From Paramuribaculum sp. (GTDB lineage: Bacteria; Bacteroidota; Bacteroidia; Bacteroidales; Muribaculaceae), in assembly GCA_029051835.1 (NCBI GenBank), contig JAIDKJ010000373.1:1-12635 (forward strand): a stretch of 12,635 nucleotides of DNA, in the 5' to 3' direction. Below the pieces are notes generated by a model. That model saw only the letters and a list, made by a program, of their open reading frames with translations. It was not told the DNA's origin and ran no database searches. Below, piece after piece: positions 1 to 7,334 of the stretch. The first letter of the stretch is position 1; the number at the start of each line of letters is the position of its first letter. The position numbers and the translations under genes were made by a program.

Positions 1-557
1 ATGGTGCGGTCGAGGTAGGAGTTGAGATCGCCCACGGAGAGCATGCCCAGACGCGGAGAGTCGCTTTTGAATCCGCACAGCTTCATGAGGGTACGCGAGA
101 GCCACGATGTGAAAGCCGACACGGGCCAGAGAAGCAGATAGAACAGGTAGATGGGGAAGGCGAACACCCGGAGCGATATGTTGGGGTTGATGCGGAATAT
201 GGTCTTGGGGAAGAATTCGCCGGTGATGAGGATGACTCCGGTGGAGATGAGGGTGGACAGTATGAGCACCACCGCCTGGTTGAGATGATAATGCTCCAGC
301 CAGCATTTCTCGATAAAGAATGCGGCTCCCATGCCGTAGATGACGAGCATGATGTTGTTGCCCACAAGGATGGTGGATATGAAGAAATCGGGGTCGGCGT
401 AGAAGCGTCCGAGGATGCGGCTGAGCATTCCTCCCTTCTTGACGTCAAGCTCCACCCTGACACGGTCGGAGGTGATGTAGGCTATCTCGGTGCCTGAGAA
501 GAGGGCCGAGAACATGAGGGAAACGAGGGTGAGTATGAGCCAGGCTACAGGTGTCAT
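1..557 (-). CDS. CNNM/HlyC-CorC family membrane protein (GldE-like), N-terminal part
   Basis: This gene is cut by the left edge; 185 residues are readable. They form a CNNM (DUF21) transmembrane domain with hydrophobic segments at about residues 3-22, 60-82, 94-115 and 128-150. Family signatures visible are FSGTEIAY (20-27), VGNNIMLVIYG (65-75) and GEFFPKTIF (113-121). Full-length relatives add cytoplasmic CBS domains and a CorC/HlyC C-terminal domain, which would lie outside the window. The family includes Mg2+/Co2+ efflux proteins and GldE of gliding Bacteroidetes; the 'hemolysin' label often attached to it is historical. The ATG (557-555) overlaps the lptC stop as ATGA, implying translational coupling and membership of the same operon. 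Family assignment is firm; the transported ion or exact role is not shown. Confidence 0.9.
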   Translation of the reverse strand, partial: MTPVAWLILTLVSLMFSALFSGTEIAYITSDRVRVELDVKKGGMLSRILGRFYADPDFFISTILVGNNIMLVIYGMGAAFFIEKCWLEHYHLNQAVVLILSTLISTGVILITGEFFPKTIFRINPNISLRVFAFPIYLFYLLLWPVSAFTSWLSRTLMKLCGFKSDSPRLGMLSVGDLNSYLDRT

Positions 558-1354
558 TGTTGGTCGTTGATCTTGATTTTATGCGGTCGTTGCGGAACGT
601 GTTTGCGGGGCTGTCGCGCTGTGTCGGCGACGGCTTTGGCTTTGGCCGGTGTCGGACCGGATACGGCGGCCTCGTCCTTGCGCTTGCGGTCGGAGGGACG
701 CTGCCTTACCGCGGCCGAATCGGCTACGGCAGGCGCAGTGTGTGAGGCCGAGTCGGAAGCTGCGTCGGCTGCGCCTCCGGGTGTGAACTGCTGCACGGGG
801 AGTATCGCCGACACGTTGCGCACCCGGAAGTCGGTCATCGAGTTGTTGGACTCGAATCCGTATCCCTCCATCACGCGGTCGGAGCGCTCTATGCGGATAA
901 ACGAATCGGAATAGACCTTGCCGCGCCGCTGGTCCCAGAAGAGCTGTGAGGTGAGGAAGCGTTCGGAGGCCATGTTGGTGACTCTGACATGTCCGTCGAG
1001 CCGCCATAGCTGCTTGACCTTGAAATATGTGGCGGAATCGCAGTCGATCGTCGCCTCGCGGTTGAAGAAATCGTCGAAACGCTCCAGATGCAGGCCGGAG
1101 GGGAACCGCCAGCGGCTCTCTCGCGCCTCGTCGTAGACGAGCCAGAGGGGGGTCACCACACGGTAGCGTGTGATGCCGGAGTCGGATATGAGAGTGCTCA
1201 CGTCGGTGGTGGTCATTGTGGCCACCTGTTCGGGATCGACATTGGCGGTGTACTCGCGGTGGTCATCGCCTCCGCAAGCAGTCATGGGCCATGAGCACAG
1301 CGCTACGGCAGCTCCGGCCACAAACGGCAATATCCTCATCGATGCCTTTGGCAT
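554..1354 (-). CDS. lptC: LPS export periplasmic protein LptC (lipoprotein form with long tail)
   Basis: Predicted LptC, which links the inner-membrane LptBFG ABC transporter to LptA during lipopolysaccharide export. The 266-residue product starts with a hydrophobic signal ending in a lipobox-like MTAC (Cys27), so it is probably a lipoprotein rather than the transmembrane form of E. coli. Residues 35-190 carry the family's beta-jellyroll pattern, including SGITRYRVVTPLWLVYDE (59-76) and a stretch around FPSGLHLERFD (84-94), as in Bacteroidetes LptC proteins. Residues about 192-266 are an Ala/Pro/Lys/Arg-rich, probably disordered tail. The start at 1354 shares one base with the upstream stop (TGATG), which favours it over Met6 at 1339. 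Its stop overlaps the next gene as ATGA. Family confidence is good; the tail's role is unknown. Confidence 0.85.
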   Translation of the reverse strand: MPKASMRILPFVAGAAVALCSWPMTACGGDDHREYTANVDPEQVATMTTTDVSTLISDSGITRYRVVTPLWLVYDEARESRWRFPSGLHLERFDDFFNREATIDCDSATYFKVKQLWRLDGHVRVTNMASERFLTSQLFWDQRRGKVYSDSFIRIERSDRVMEGYGFESNNSMTDFRVRNVSAILPVQQFTPGGAADAASDSASHTAPAVADSAAVRQRPSDRKRKDEAAVSGPTPAKAKAVADTARQPRKHVPQRPHKIKINDQQ

Positions 1355-2592
1355 CAGTCGATCTTACGCTTGAGGAACCACATCTCGTTGAAGTTGATGC
1401 CGAGAGTGATGCTGAAATAGTTTTCCTTGACCATAGCCACCGGATGAGCCTGACGACGACGGTATTCGAAGCCGAGGTTGATGACGCTCTTGGTGGAATA
1501 GGTGGGGAAACCGAAACCACAGGCTACGCCATAGTCGCGGACGTGGTTGCCGCCGATGGTGATATAGTCGCGATTGTAGAATGCTCCGAGGCGATAGGTG
1601 ATGGCCTGGAAGTAGGAACCGCGTTCACGCGGACGGAACTGCGCTCCGAGAGCCACCTTCCAGCGGTCGGCATAGACGGTGGAGGGGAAATCGGACATTT
1701 CGGCAAATTTGGCCTTGGCCCACGGCTGATAAGTGAAGTCGGCCTCCACGAGCAGCTTGTTGGCATGGCGATAGTTGACGCCGACGCCCCATGTGGACGG
1801 GAGCGAGAAGTTGCGCCGCAGGCTGATATCCTGAAGCGTGTCGGGCTTCTCGTTGCTCGACACATCGTATTTAATCACTTTGGCGCTGCCGAGCAGATCC
1901 TTGCCCGGAGCGAAGACCAGTCCGACTCCGATATAGCGGTCGGGGGCGATTTTCTGCTCGTATTGCAGTCCGAGCTGCACACGGAAGTCGCGCACCTGCA
2001 GCTCCTGACGGAATAGCGCCGAGAATCCGCCGTCGGGATTGATATACACTTCGTTGCTGTTGGTGCCGAAGAGATATGAGAAATTAAATCCGGCCGATAG
2101 TCCGCCGACGATATTATAGGCTGCTCCGACGTAAAGCTGGTTGAGTCCGCCCGATCCCTGCTGAGTGTAGGATCCGTTGTTGATGTCGGATCCGAAAGCA
2201 TATCCTACGGATGAGAAGGGAAGCAGGCCGAAGCTGGCTCCGATGCGCTTGCTTATGGGGAACTGCATGGTGACATACTCGAGTCCGCCGCCGTTGTCGC
2301 TGAAGCGGTTGTCGCCCTGCGTACGGTTGAAAACAGTAAAGTCCACTCCCATATCGAAGAGGAATGTGAGCGAGTCGACACGCGAATACGAGGCCGGATT
2401 CATGACGTTGATGGATCGTCCCGAACCGAGCGCGTAGCCCACTCCTCCCATCTGTCGCTGGGCCGATGTGGCATTGTCGCTGAGCGTGCCGAATCCGAAT
2501 CGTGAATAGGGGCTGGTAGTCTGTGCGCAAACGGTGGCGCATGCTATTGAAGCCGCTGCGATGGCGGCCGCGAGTCTGCTATTTATGTTCAT
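1354..2592 (-). CDS. Outer-membrane beta-barrel protein, FadL/OMPP1-like
   Basis: The 412-residue product has a Sec signal peptide with likely cleavage after Ala23 (VCA|QTT). The mature start TTSPYSRFGFG is typical of Bacteroidetes barrel proteins of the FadL/OmpP1-like type. It then shows many alternating beta strands rich in Gly, Tyr and Phe, for example at 125-175 and 270-400. A barrel of this size would sit in the outer membrane and might pass hydrophobic small molecules, but no substrate can be read from the sequence. The gene starts 14 bases inside coaX and its stop shares one base with the lptC start, so the three are probably co-translated. A relative of the PorV class is a less likely alternative. 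Barrel and location are well supported; the function is not. Confidence 0.8.
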   Translation of the reverse strand: MNINSRLAAAIAAASIACATVCAQTTSPYSRFGFGTLSDNATSAQRQMGGVGYALGSGRSINVMNPASYSRVDSLTFLFDMGVDFTVFNRTQGDNRFSDNGGGLEYVTMQFPISKRIGASFGLLPFSSVGYAFGSDINNGSYTQQGSGGLNQLYVGAAYNIVGGLSAGFNFSYLFGTNSNEVYINPDGGFSALFRQELQVRDFRVQLGLQYEQKIAPDRYIGVGLVFAPGKDLLGSAKVIKYDVSSNEKPDTLQDISLRRNFSLPSTWGVGVNYRHANKLLVEADFTYQPWAKAKFAEMSDFPSTVYADRWKVALGAQFRPRERGSYFQAITYRLGAFYNRDYITIGGNHVRDYGVACGFGFPTYSTKSVINLGFEYRRRQAHPVAMVKENYFSITLGINFNEMWFLKRKID

Positions 2593-3316
2593 TGTATGTG
2601 ATTATTCTGTTGAGTCCGCGACTGACGAGTTCGGGATCGACCGTCGCGTCGAAATCGATCAGTTTGCTGATTTCTCCGGCCCATCCGCCTGTGAGGACGG
2701 TGTGGGTGCCTTCGGGAAGATGCGCCCTGTAGTAGGACAGCGCTCCGACAATGCCATAGACCGCTCCGAGTATCATGGCCGAGGGGGTGTCGAATCCGAG
2801 GAATGTGTCGTAGTCGATATTGCGCGGCACTTCGACCTGGGGCAGTCGTGCGGTGTAGCGGTGAAGCGCGTCGAGCCTCATGCGCATTCCCGGTGCGATG
2901 TTTCCGCCGATGAAATGCCCGTCGGCTGTCACGGCGTCGTATGTGACAGCCGTACCCGCGTCGACCACCAGCAGCGGTCGGCCTGCAAAGGAGGCCCATG
3001 CCCCGACGGCCGCCGCGATGCGGTCGGTGCCGAGCGTGCACGGTGTTCGGTAGTCGATGGCTATCGGCAGCGGGGTGGCGTTGGTCAACCGGCTGACATT
3101 GTCGGCATATTTGGCGATGATGTCGGTCAGTCGGCTCTCCTTGGCCGATACGGAGCAGAACATGGCGTTGGCCGGACGTCCGTAGGGCGCGAGGAAACGC
3201 TTGATATGGGCGCATGTGATGGTCGGCTCCACGATCTGGTCGATGAGCCTGTCGCCGTCCCACAGGGCCACCTTGGCGGCCGAGTTGCCCTGATCTATGG
3301 TGAGGTTGAGTGACAT
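2579..3316 (-). CDS. coaX: Type III pantothenate kinase
   Basis: CoaX phosphorylates pantothenate with ATP, the first committed step of coenzyme A synthesis, in the cytosol. The 245-residue length fits the family. Visible motifs are the N-terminal phosphate-binding DQGNS (8-12), GTDR (96-99) with the probable catalytic Asp98, DAGTAVTYD (119-127), and the glycine-rich GGNIAPGM (137-144). Type III kinases have the ASKHA fold and are usually insensitive to CoA feedback. The gene is preceded by a 74-base gap with a promoter-like box only seven bases from the ATG, and it overlaps the downstream barrel gene by 14 bases. Assignment is firm. Confidence 0.95.
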   Translation of the reverse strand: MSLNLTIDQGNSAAKVALWDGDRLIDQIVEPTITCAHIKRFLAPYGRPANAMFCSVSAKESRLTDIIAKYADNVSRLTNATPLPIAIDYRTPCTLGTDRIAAAVGAWASFAGRPLLVVDAGTAVTYDAVTADGHFIGGNIAPGMRMRLDALHRYTARLPQVEVPRNIDYDTFLGFDTPSAMILGAVYGIVGALSYYRAHLPEGTHTVLTGGWAGEISKLIDFDATVDPELVSRGLNRIITYNEHK

Positions 3317-3323
3317 TTCGCCG

Positions 3324-3331
3324 CAAAATTA
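3324..3331 (-). promoter_or_regulatory. Promoter-like -7 box upstream of coaX
   Basis: On the minus strand TAATTTTG matches the Bacteroidetes TAnnTTTG consensus. It lies only seven bases before the coaX ATG, so a transcript from it would be nearly leaderless. I see no good -33 element at the usual distance, so it may be weak or fortuitous. Confidence 0.35.
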
Positions 3332-3390
3332 ACAAATTCCACCGAATTATGCCTCTTTGTGGGCAAAGTGTGTGTGGCCGTCGGCGGCTT

Positions 3391-3774
3391 TTAACTCTTT
3401 TTACCCTTGTGTGCAGCCTGCCGTGCCGCTCTCGGCAGCATCAGCGATGCGTAGGCCTCAATGGCTCCTCCGGCGAGCGTGAATGCCATCCAGTCGGTCT
3501 GCCCGGGGTACCAGAACATGAAGAACGCTCCGACTCCGAACATTATGGCCGCCCACAGCTCGAGGCGGCAGAGGCGACGCACCCGCAGATCGGCCGATGG
3601 CGCTTTGGCGCAAGCGCGGCCAATTATGGCCATAACGGCTCCGGCCGCATATATCCACCGGTACATGCCCGGGGCAATCTTCAGAAGCGGCATGGCCGTG
3701 GCCGCGAACACGAGCAGCAGCCCGGCCACGGCGATCCATTGCGCCCATGGGCGCTGAGATGATGTATTGTTCAT
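3391..3774 (-). CDS. Small four-helix membrane protein of unknown function
   Basis: I do not recognise a named family. The 127-residue product has four hydrophobic segments at about 13-31, 37-54, 71-89 and 95-113. A basic loop lies between the second and third (RACAKAPSADLRVRRLCR, 53-70) and a basic tail at the end (RAARQAAHKGKKS), which suggests both face the cytoplasm. Its ATG overlaps the stop of the divIC/ftsB-like gene (ATGA), so the two are probably translated together. That pairing suggests an envelope or division-linked role, but nothing in the protein proves it. It is likely a real gene because of the overlap and the clean membrane pattern. Confidence 0.7.
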   Translation of the reverse strand: MNNTSSQRPWAQWIAVAGLLLVFAATAMPLLKIAPGMYRWIYAAGAVMAIIGRACAKAPSADLRVRRLCRLELWAAIMFGVGAFFMFWYPGQTDWMAFTLAGGAIEAYASLMLPRAARQAAHKGKKS

Positions 3775-4073
3775 TCTACAAGGAATATATCTTCGTTGGG
3801 ACGCTGCATGTGGTATTGCTCGCGGACGATCCGCTCCATCGTTTCGGGATCGGTGCGGAGCCGCTCGTTGAGCGCCTCGTAATAGCGTAGTGTGTCGTAG
3901 TTGGCGGCTATCTCAGCCTGAAGCCGGTCGATCTCCTTCTGGTAACGGTAATTGTCGAGAATCGAATTGTCGTTGAAGAAGAGCACGTAGACGAGCACTC
4001 CCGTCATCAGCACGAAGGGGAGGTTGACATATCGTCGGGTCCAGCTCCATAGGTCGGTCAGTCGTTCGCTCAT
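3771..4073 (-). CDS. Septum formation initiator, FtsB/DivIC family
   Basis: This 100-residue bitopic division protein matches the FtsB/DivIC family in size and layout. It has a short basic cytoplasmic N-terminus, one transmembrane helix at about 17-33, a coiled coil at about 40-73, and a conserved-looking C-terminal block with MERIVREQYHMQRPNEDIF (79-97). Such proteins link FtsQ-type and FtsL-type partners and activate septal peptidoglycan synthesis in the divisome. A consensus-like -7 box lies about 60 bases upstream, so this is probably the first gene of the minus-strand cluster. Whether it should be named divIC or ftsB cannot be settled from sequence alone. Confidence 0.88.
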   Translation of the reverse strand: MSERLTDLWSWTRRYVNLPFVLMTGVLVYVLFFNDNSILDNYRYQKEIDRLQAEIAANYDTLRYYEALNERLRTDPETMERIVREQYHMQRPNEDIFLVE

Positions 4074-4132
4074 ATTCGTTTGGTCAGCATCGGGTTTACC
4101 CGCAACTAATTTCTGCGAGCTGCTTATCGTGG

Positions 4133-4140
4133 CAAAGTTA
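4133..4140 (-). promoter_or_regulatory. Promoter -7 box for the divIC-like operon
   Basis: On the minus strand TAACTTTG fits the Bacteroidetes primary sigma factor -7 consensus TAnnTTTG. It lies about 60 bases before the start of the FtsB/DivIC-like gene, giving a leader of roughly 50-55 bases. The -33 region has no clear TTTG. Confidence 0.6.
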
Positions 4141-4262
4141 CATATAAATCGTGAGAATCCTGCGTGTGAACCGATCTTATTTTATGGCTTCGCCGGCCAT
4201 GCCCATGCGGTGGCCGCGCGAAAGTGAATGAACTTTAGGTGATTTATTCAATAATTTTTACT

Positions 4263-4270
4263 TAACTTTG
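4263..4270 (+). promoter_or_regulatory. Promoter -7 box for korAB
   Basis: TAACTTTG matches TAnnTTTG and is identical to the divergent box at 4133-4140. An AT-rich stretch (4241-4262) precedes it, with TTTA at 4243-4246 as the nearest -33-like element, though at a short spacing. It lies about 78 bases before the preferred korA start and about 30 before the alternative start. Confidence 0.6.
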
Positions 4271-4347
4271 CGGCGCGTTGGGTAAAATCCCTGCGCACCA
4301 TGAAACTAAGAACAATCAATCACAGTGCAATTGCAAGCAAAAGCATC

Positions 4348-6204
4348 ATGACAGAAGAGACAAAAGTGCGGGCCATGGACAAAGTGGTGGTCCGCTTCTC
4401 GGGTGATTCGGGCGACGGCATGCAGCTCGTTGGCAATATTTTCACCAACGTTTCAGCCGGCATCGGCAATCAGGTATCGACCTTCCCCGACTATCCGGCG
4501 GAAATACGTGCCCCCCAAGGCTCACTTGGAGGCGTATCGGGATTTCAGGTGAGTGTGGGCACGGGAGTGCATACCCCTGGCGACCAGTGCGACGTGCTGG
4601 TGGCGATGAATCCCGCCGCCCTCAAACAGAACTGCCGTTATGTGAAGGAGGGCGGAGTGATCATCGTGGACATCGACTCCTTCAAACAGGCCGACCTCGA
4701 CAAGGCAAAATTCACGACAGACGATCCGTTCGGCGAGCTGGGCATCCGCGCCCAGGTGCTGGAAGTGCCTGTGACTACCCTCACGAAGGCCGCTCTGGCC
4801 GACGGCGCCCTCGAAAACAAGAGCGTGCTGAAATGCCGCAACATATTCTGTCTGGGCCTCGTATGCTGGCTGTTTGACCGCCCGCTGCCGGCAGCCGTGC
4901 ATTTCCTCCAGAAGAAATTCGCCAAGAAGCCGGCTATATTCGAAGCCAACGAGAAGGTGATACATGCCGGATATGACTACGGCTCCAACATACACGCCAC
5001 CGTGTCGACCTACCGCATAGAATCGGAGCCGGCACGCAAGGGCATCTACACCGACATCAACGGCAACACCGCCACGGCATGGGGTCTGATCATGGCATCG
5101 GAGAAGAGCGGACGTCCGCTCTTCCTGGGCAGCTACCCCATAACCCCCGCCACCGATATACTGCAGGAACTTGCGAAGCGCAAGGATCTCGGCGTGAAGG
5201 CTCTGCAGATGGAGGACGAGATAGCCGGAGTGTGCTCGGCCATCGGCGCCGCTTTCGCGGGCAATCTGGCCGTCACCTCCACATCGGGCCCGGGTCTGGC
5301 TCTCAAGAGCGAAGGCATAGGCCTGGCGATGATAGCCGAGCTGCCGCTGGTGGTGATCGACGTGCAGCGCGGCGGCCCGTCGACCGGCCTTCCGACCAAG
5401 ACCGAGCAGACCGACCTGATGCAGGCTCTGTATGGCCGCAACGGCGAAAGCCCCGTGGCCGTAGTGGCGCCCGCCACCCCCACCGACTGCTTCACCATGG
5501 CTTTCGAAGCCTGCCGCATAGCGATAGAGCATATGACTCCGGTGATACTGCTGACCGACGCCTTCATAGGCAACGGCTCGTCGGCCTGGCGGATACCCGA
5601 CGCCGACGAATATCCGGCCATCAAGCCCCGCTACATATCGCCCGAAGCTGCCGCCGCAAGCGGCTGGAAGCCCTACCACCGCGACGAAGCCACCAAGGTG
5701 CGCTACTGGGCCATACCGGGCACCGAAGGCCTCGCCCACCGCATCGGCGGTCTGGAAAAGGACTACAATACAGGAGCGATATCGACCGATCCGGTCAACC
5801 ACGAACGCATGGTATACACACGCCGCGAGAAGATAGCCCGCATAGCCGACGACATACCGGCTCTCGAGGTCATCGGCCAGCCGGGCGCCGACACCCTGCT
5901 CGTAGGCTGGGGCGGCACCTACGGCCATCTGCGCACAGCCGCGGCGGATCTGGCCAAGGAGGGCACGGCTGTGGACTTCGCCCACTTCCGCTACATCAAT
6001 CCCCTGCCGGCCAACACCGGCGAGGTGCTGCGCCGCTATCGCCGCGTGATCGTGGCCGAGCTCAACACAGGCCAGTTTGCCGACTACCTGCAGTCGAAGT
6101 TCCCCGACGTAAACATCAGCCGCATCAACAAGGTCCAGGGCCAGCCCTTCATGGTCAGCGAAGTGGCCGACAAGGTGAAGGCCATAATGGATGAAAACCG
6201 TTAA
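4348..6204 (+). CDS. korA: 2-oxoglutarate:ferredoxin oxidoreductase alpha subunit (gamma-alpha fusion)
   Basis: KorA, with KorB, interconverts 2-oxoglutarate plus CoA and succinyl-CoA plus CO2 using ferredoxin. In anaerobic Bacteroidales it is thought to serve the incomplete or reductive TCA branch and glutamate synthesis. The 618 residues contain an N-terminal gamma domain (about 11-200; FSGDSGDGMQLVGN at 17-30) fused to the alpha domain. In the alpha domain GSYPITPATDILQELA (261-276), QMEDEIAG (287-294) and RGGPSTGLPTKTEQTDL (341-357) are classic family motifs. I chose the ATG at 4348 because the family N-terminus begins near MTEETKV; an in-frame ATG at 4300 would add 16 unconserved-looking residues. 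korB follows after 34 bases. Other 2-oxoacids are possible substrates. Confidence 0.93.
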   Translation: MTEETKVRAMDKVVVRFSGDSGDGMQLVGNIFTNVSAGIGNQVSTFPDYPAEIRAPQGSLGGVSGFQVSVGTGVHTPGDQCDVLVAMNPAALKQNCRYVKEGGVIIVDIDSFKQADLDKAKFTTDDPFGELGIRAQVLEVPVTTLTKAALADGALENKSVLKCRNIFCLGLVCWLFDRPLPAAVHFLQKKFAKKPAIFEANEKVIHAGYDYGSNIHATVSTYRIESEPARKGIYTDINGNTATAWGLIMASEKSGRPLFLGSYPITPATDILQELAKRKDLGVKALQMEDEIAGVCSAIGAAFAGNLAVTSTSGPGLALKSEGIGLAMIAELPLVVIDVQRGGPSTGLPTKTEQTDLMQALYGRNGESPVAVVAPATPTDCFTMAFEACRIAIEHMTPVILLTDAFIGNGSSAWRIPDADEYPAIKPRYISPEAAAASGWKPYHRDEATKVRYWAIPGTEGLAHRIGGLEKDYNTGAISTDPVNHERMVYTRREKIARIADDIPALEVIGQPGADTLLVGWGGTYGHLRTAAADLAKEGTAVDFAHFRYINPLPANTGEVLRRYRRVIVAELNTGQFADYLQSKFPDVNISRINKVQGQPFMVSEVADKVKAIMDENR

Positions 6205-6238
6205 ACGCAATCAAGCAACCCAAATCAAACCAAAAGCA

Positions 6239-7252
6239 ATGGACAACACTGCATATACCCCCGCCGACTATAAGAGCGACCAGCCGGTGCGCTGGTGTCC
6301 GGGATGCGGCGACCACGCCATACTCAACTCTCTCCACAAAGCCATGGCCACTGTAGGCGTGCCGCCCCACAAGACGGCCGTCATATCGGGTATCGGATGC
6401 TCGTCGCGACTCCCCTACTACATGAACACGTACGGCTTCCACACCATCCACGGCCGCGCCGCCGCCATAGCCACAGGCTTCAAGGTGGCCAATCCGGAGA
6501 TGACCGTATGGCAGATATCGGGCGACGGCGACGGACTCGCCATAGGCGGCAACCACTTCATCCATGCCGTGCGCCGCAACATCGACATCAATATGCTGCT
6601 GCTCAACAACAAGATCTACGGCCTTACCAAAGGACAGTATTCGCCGACGAGCGCCCGAGGCTTTGTATCGAAGACATCGCCCTACGGCACTACGGAGGAT
6701 CCGTTTATTCCGGCCGAGCTGGTGTTCGGCGCACGCGGCAACTTCTTCGCCCGCAGCATCGACGTGGAGCTGCAGATCTCGCAGGAGGTGCTCACCGCCG
6801 CCGCCCGCCACAAGGGCGCAAGCGTGGTGGAGATACTCCAGAACTGCGTGATATACAACAACGGCATACACAACTTCATCACCGACCGCGAACACCGCGC
6901 AGAGCGCACCATACATCTCGTTGACGGCCAGAAGATGCTCTTCGGCAAGAACAACGAGCGCGGAATAGTGCGCGACGGCTTCCTGCTCAAGGCCGTGGAG
7001 ATAGGCCAGGACGGCTACACCATCGACGACGTGCTCACACACGACGCCCGCTGCCAGAGCAACTTCCTCCACCAGCAGCTGGCCATGATGGACGGCACTG
7101 ATCTGCCGCTCGCCATAGGCGTGATACGCGACGTGGAGGCTCCCGTCTACAACGAGGATCTCGAACGTCAGGTGGCCGAAGTGAAGGCCGCCCACGGCTT
7201 CGACTCGCTGCGCTCGATGATCCTTGCCGGAGAAACGTGGGAGGTAAAGTGA
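6239..7252 (+). CDS. korB: 2-oxoglutarate:ferredoxin oxidoreductase beta subunit
   Basis: KorB binds thiamine diphosphate and a [4Fe-4S] cluster and forms the catalytic partner of KorA. The 337-residue product has WCPGCGDHA (19-27), GIGCSSRLPYY (51-61), and the TPP motif starting GDGDG (95-99) and ending with NN (123-124), then KIYGLTKGQYSPTS (125-138). Cys20, Cys23, Cys54 and Cys203 match the four cluster ligands known in this family, so the subunit looks fully functional. An in-frame start at 6191 would overlap the end of korA and add 16 residues lacking conservation; I prefer 6239. No separate ferredoxin-like delta subunit gene is adjacent. Assignment is firm, the exact substrate less so. 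Confidence 0.93.
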   Translation: MDNTAYTPADYKSDQPVRWCPGCGDHAILNSLHKAMATVGVPPHKTAVISGIGCSSRLPYYMNTYGFHTIHGRAAAIATGFKVANPEMTVWQISGDGDGLAIGGNHFIHAVRRNIDINMLLLNNKIYGLTKGQYSPTSARGFVSKTSPYGTTEDPFIPAELVFGARGNFFARSIDVELQISQEVLTAAARHKGASVVEILQNCVIYNNGIHNFITDREHRAERTIHLVDGQKMLFGKNNERGIVRDGFLLKAVEIGQDGYTIDDVLTHDARCQSNFLHQQLAMMDGTDLPLAIGVIRDVEAPVYNEDLERQVAEVKAAHGFDSLRSMILAGETWEVK

Positions 7253-7334
7253 GCGGAAACAGGCACAGAGTCAAAAAAAACATAATGCCGGATTCGGACG
7301 TTTATAATCAAGCAACCAATAACACTCAACCAAA

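Noticed and set aside
83..463. A 126-codon minus-strand frame at the left edge
   Set aside because: It is a Ser/Pro-rich out-of-frame reading of the CNNM gene, whose true frame is open from 557 to the edge.
1216..2016. A 266-codon plus-strand frame opposite lptC and the barrel gene
   Set aside because: The minus strand carries signal peptides, overlapping starts and family motifs; the plus-strand product has none.
5079..6194. A 371-codon plus-strand frame inside korA
   Set aside because: An Arg/Gly/His-rich alternative frame within a verified gene; no start context and no domain.
4522..6210. A 562-codon open frame antisense to korA
   Set aside because: It is the mirror of the strongly coding korA frame. 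The translation is low in protein character (many Gly, Ala, His and Val runs) and arises from the codon bias of the sense gene.
6155..7195. A 346-codon open frame antisense to korB
   Set aside because: Same cause: korB motifs and cofactor residues are all on the plus strand, and the antisense product resembles no family.
7303..7308. TATAAT before the OmpA-like gene as a promoter
   Set aside because: The Bacteroidetes primary sigma factor uses TAnnTTTG rather than TATAAT, and no matching upstream element is seen.
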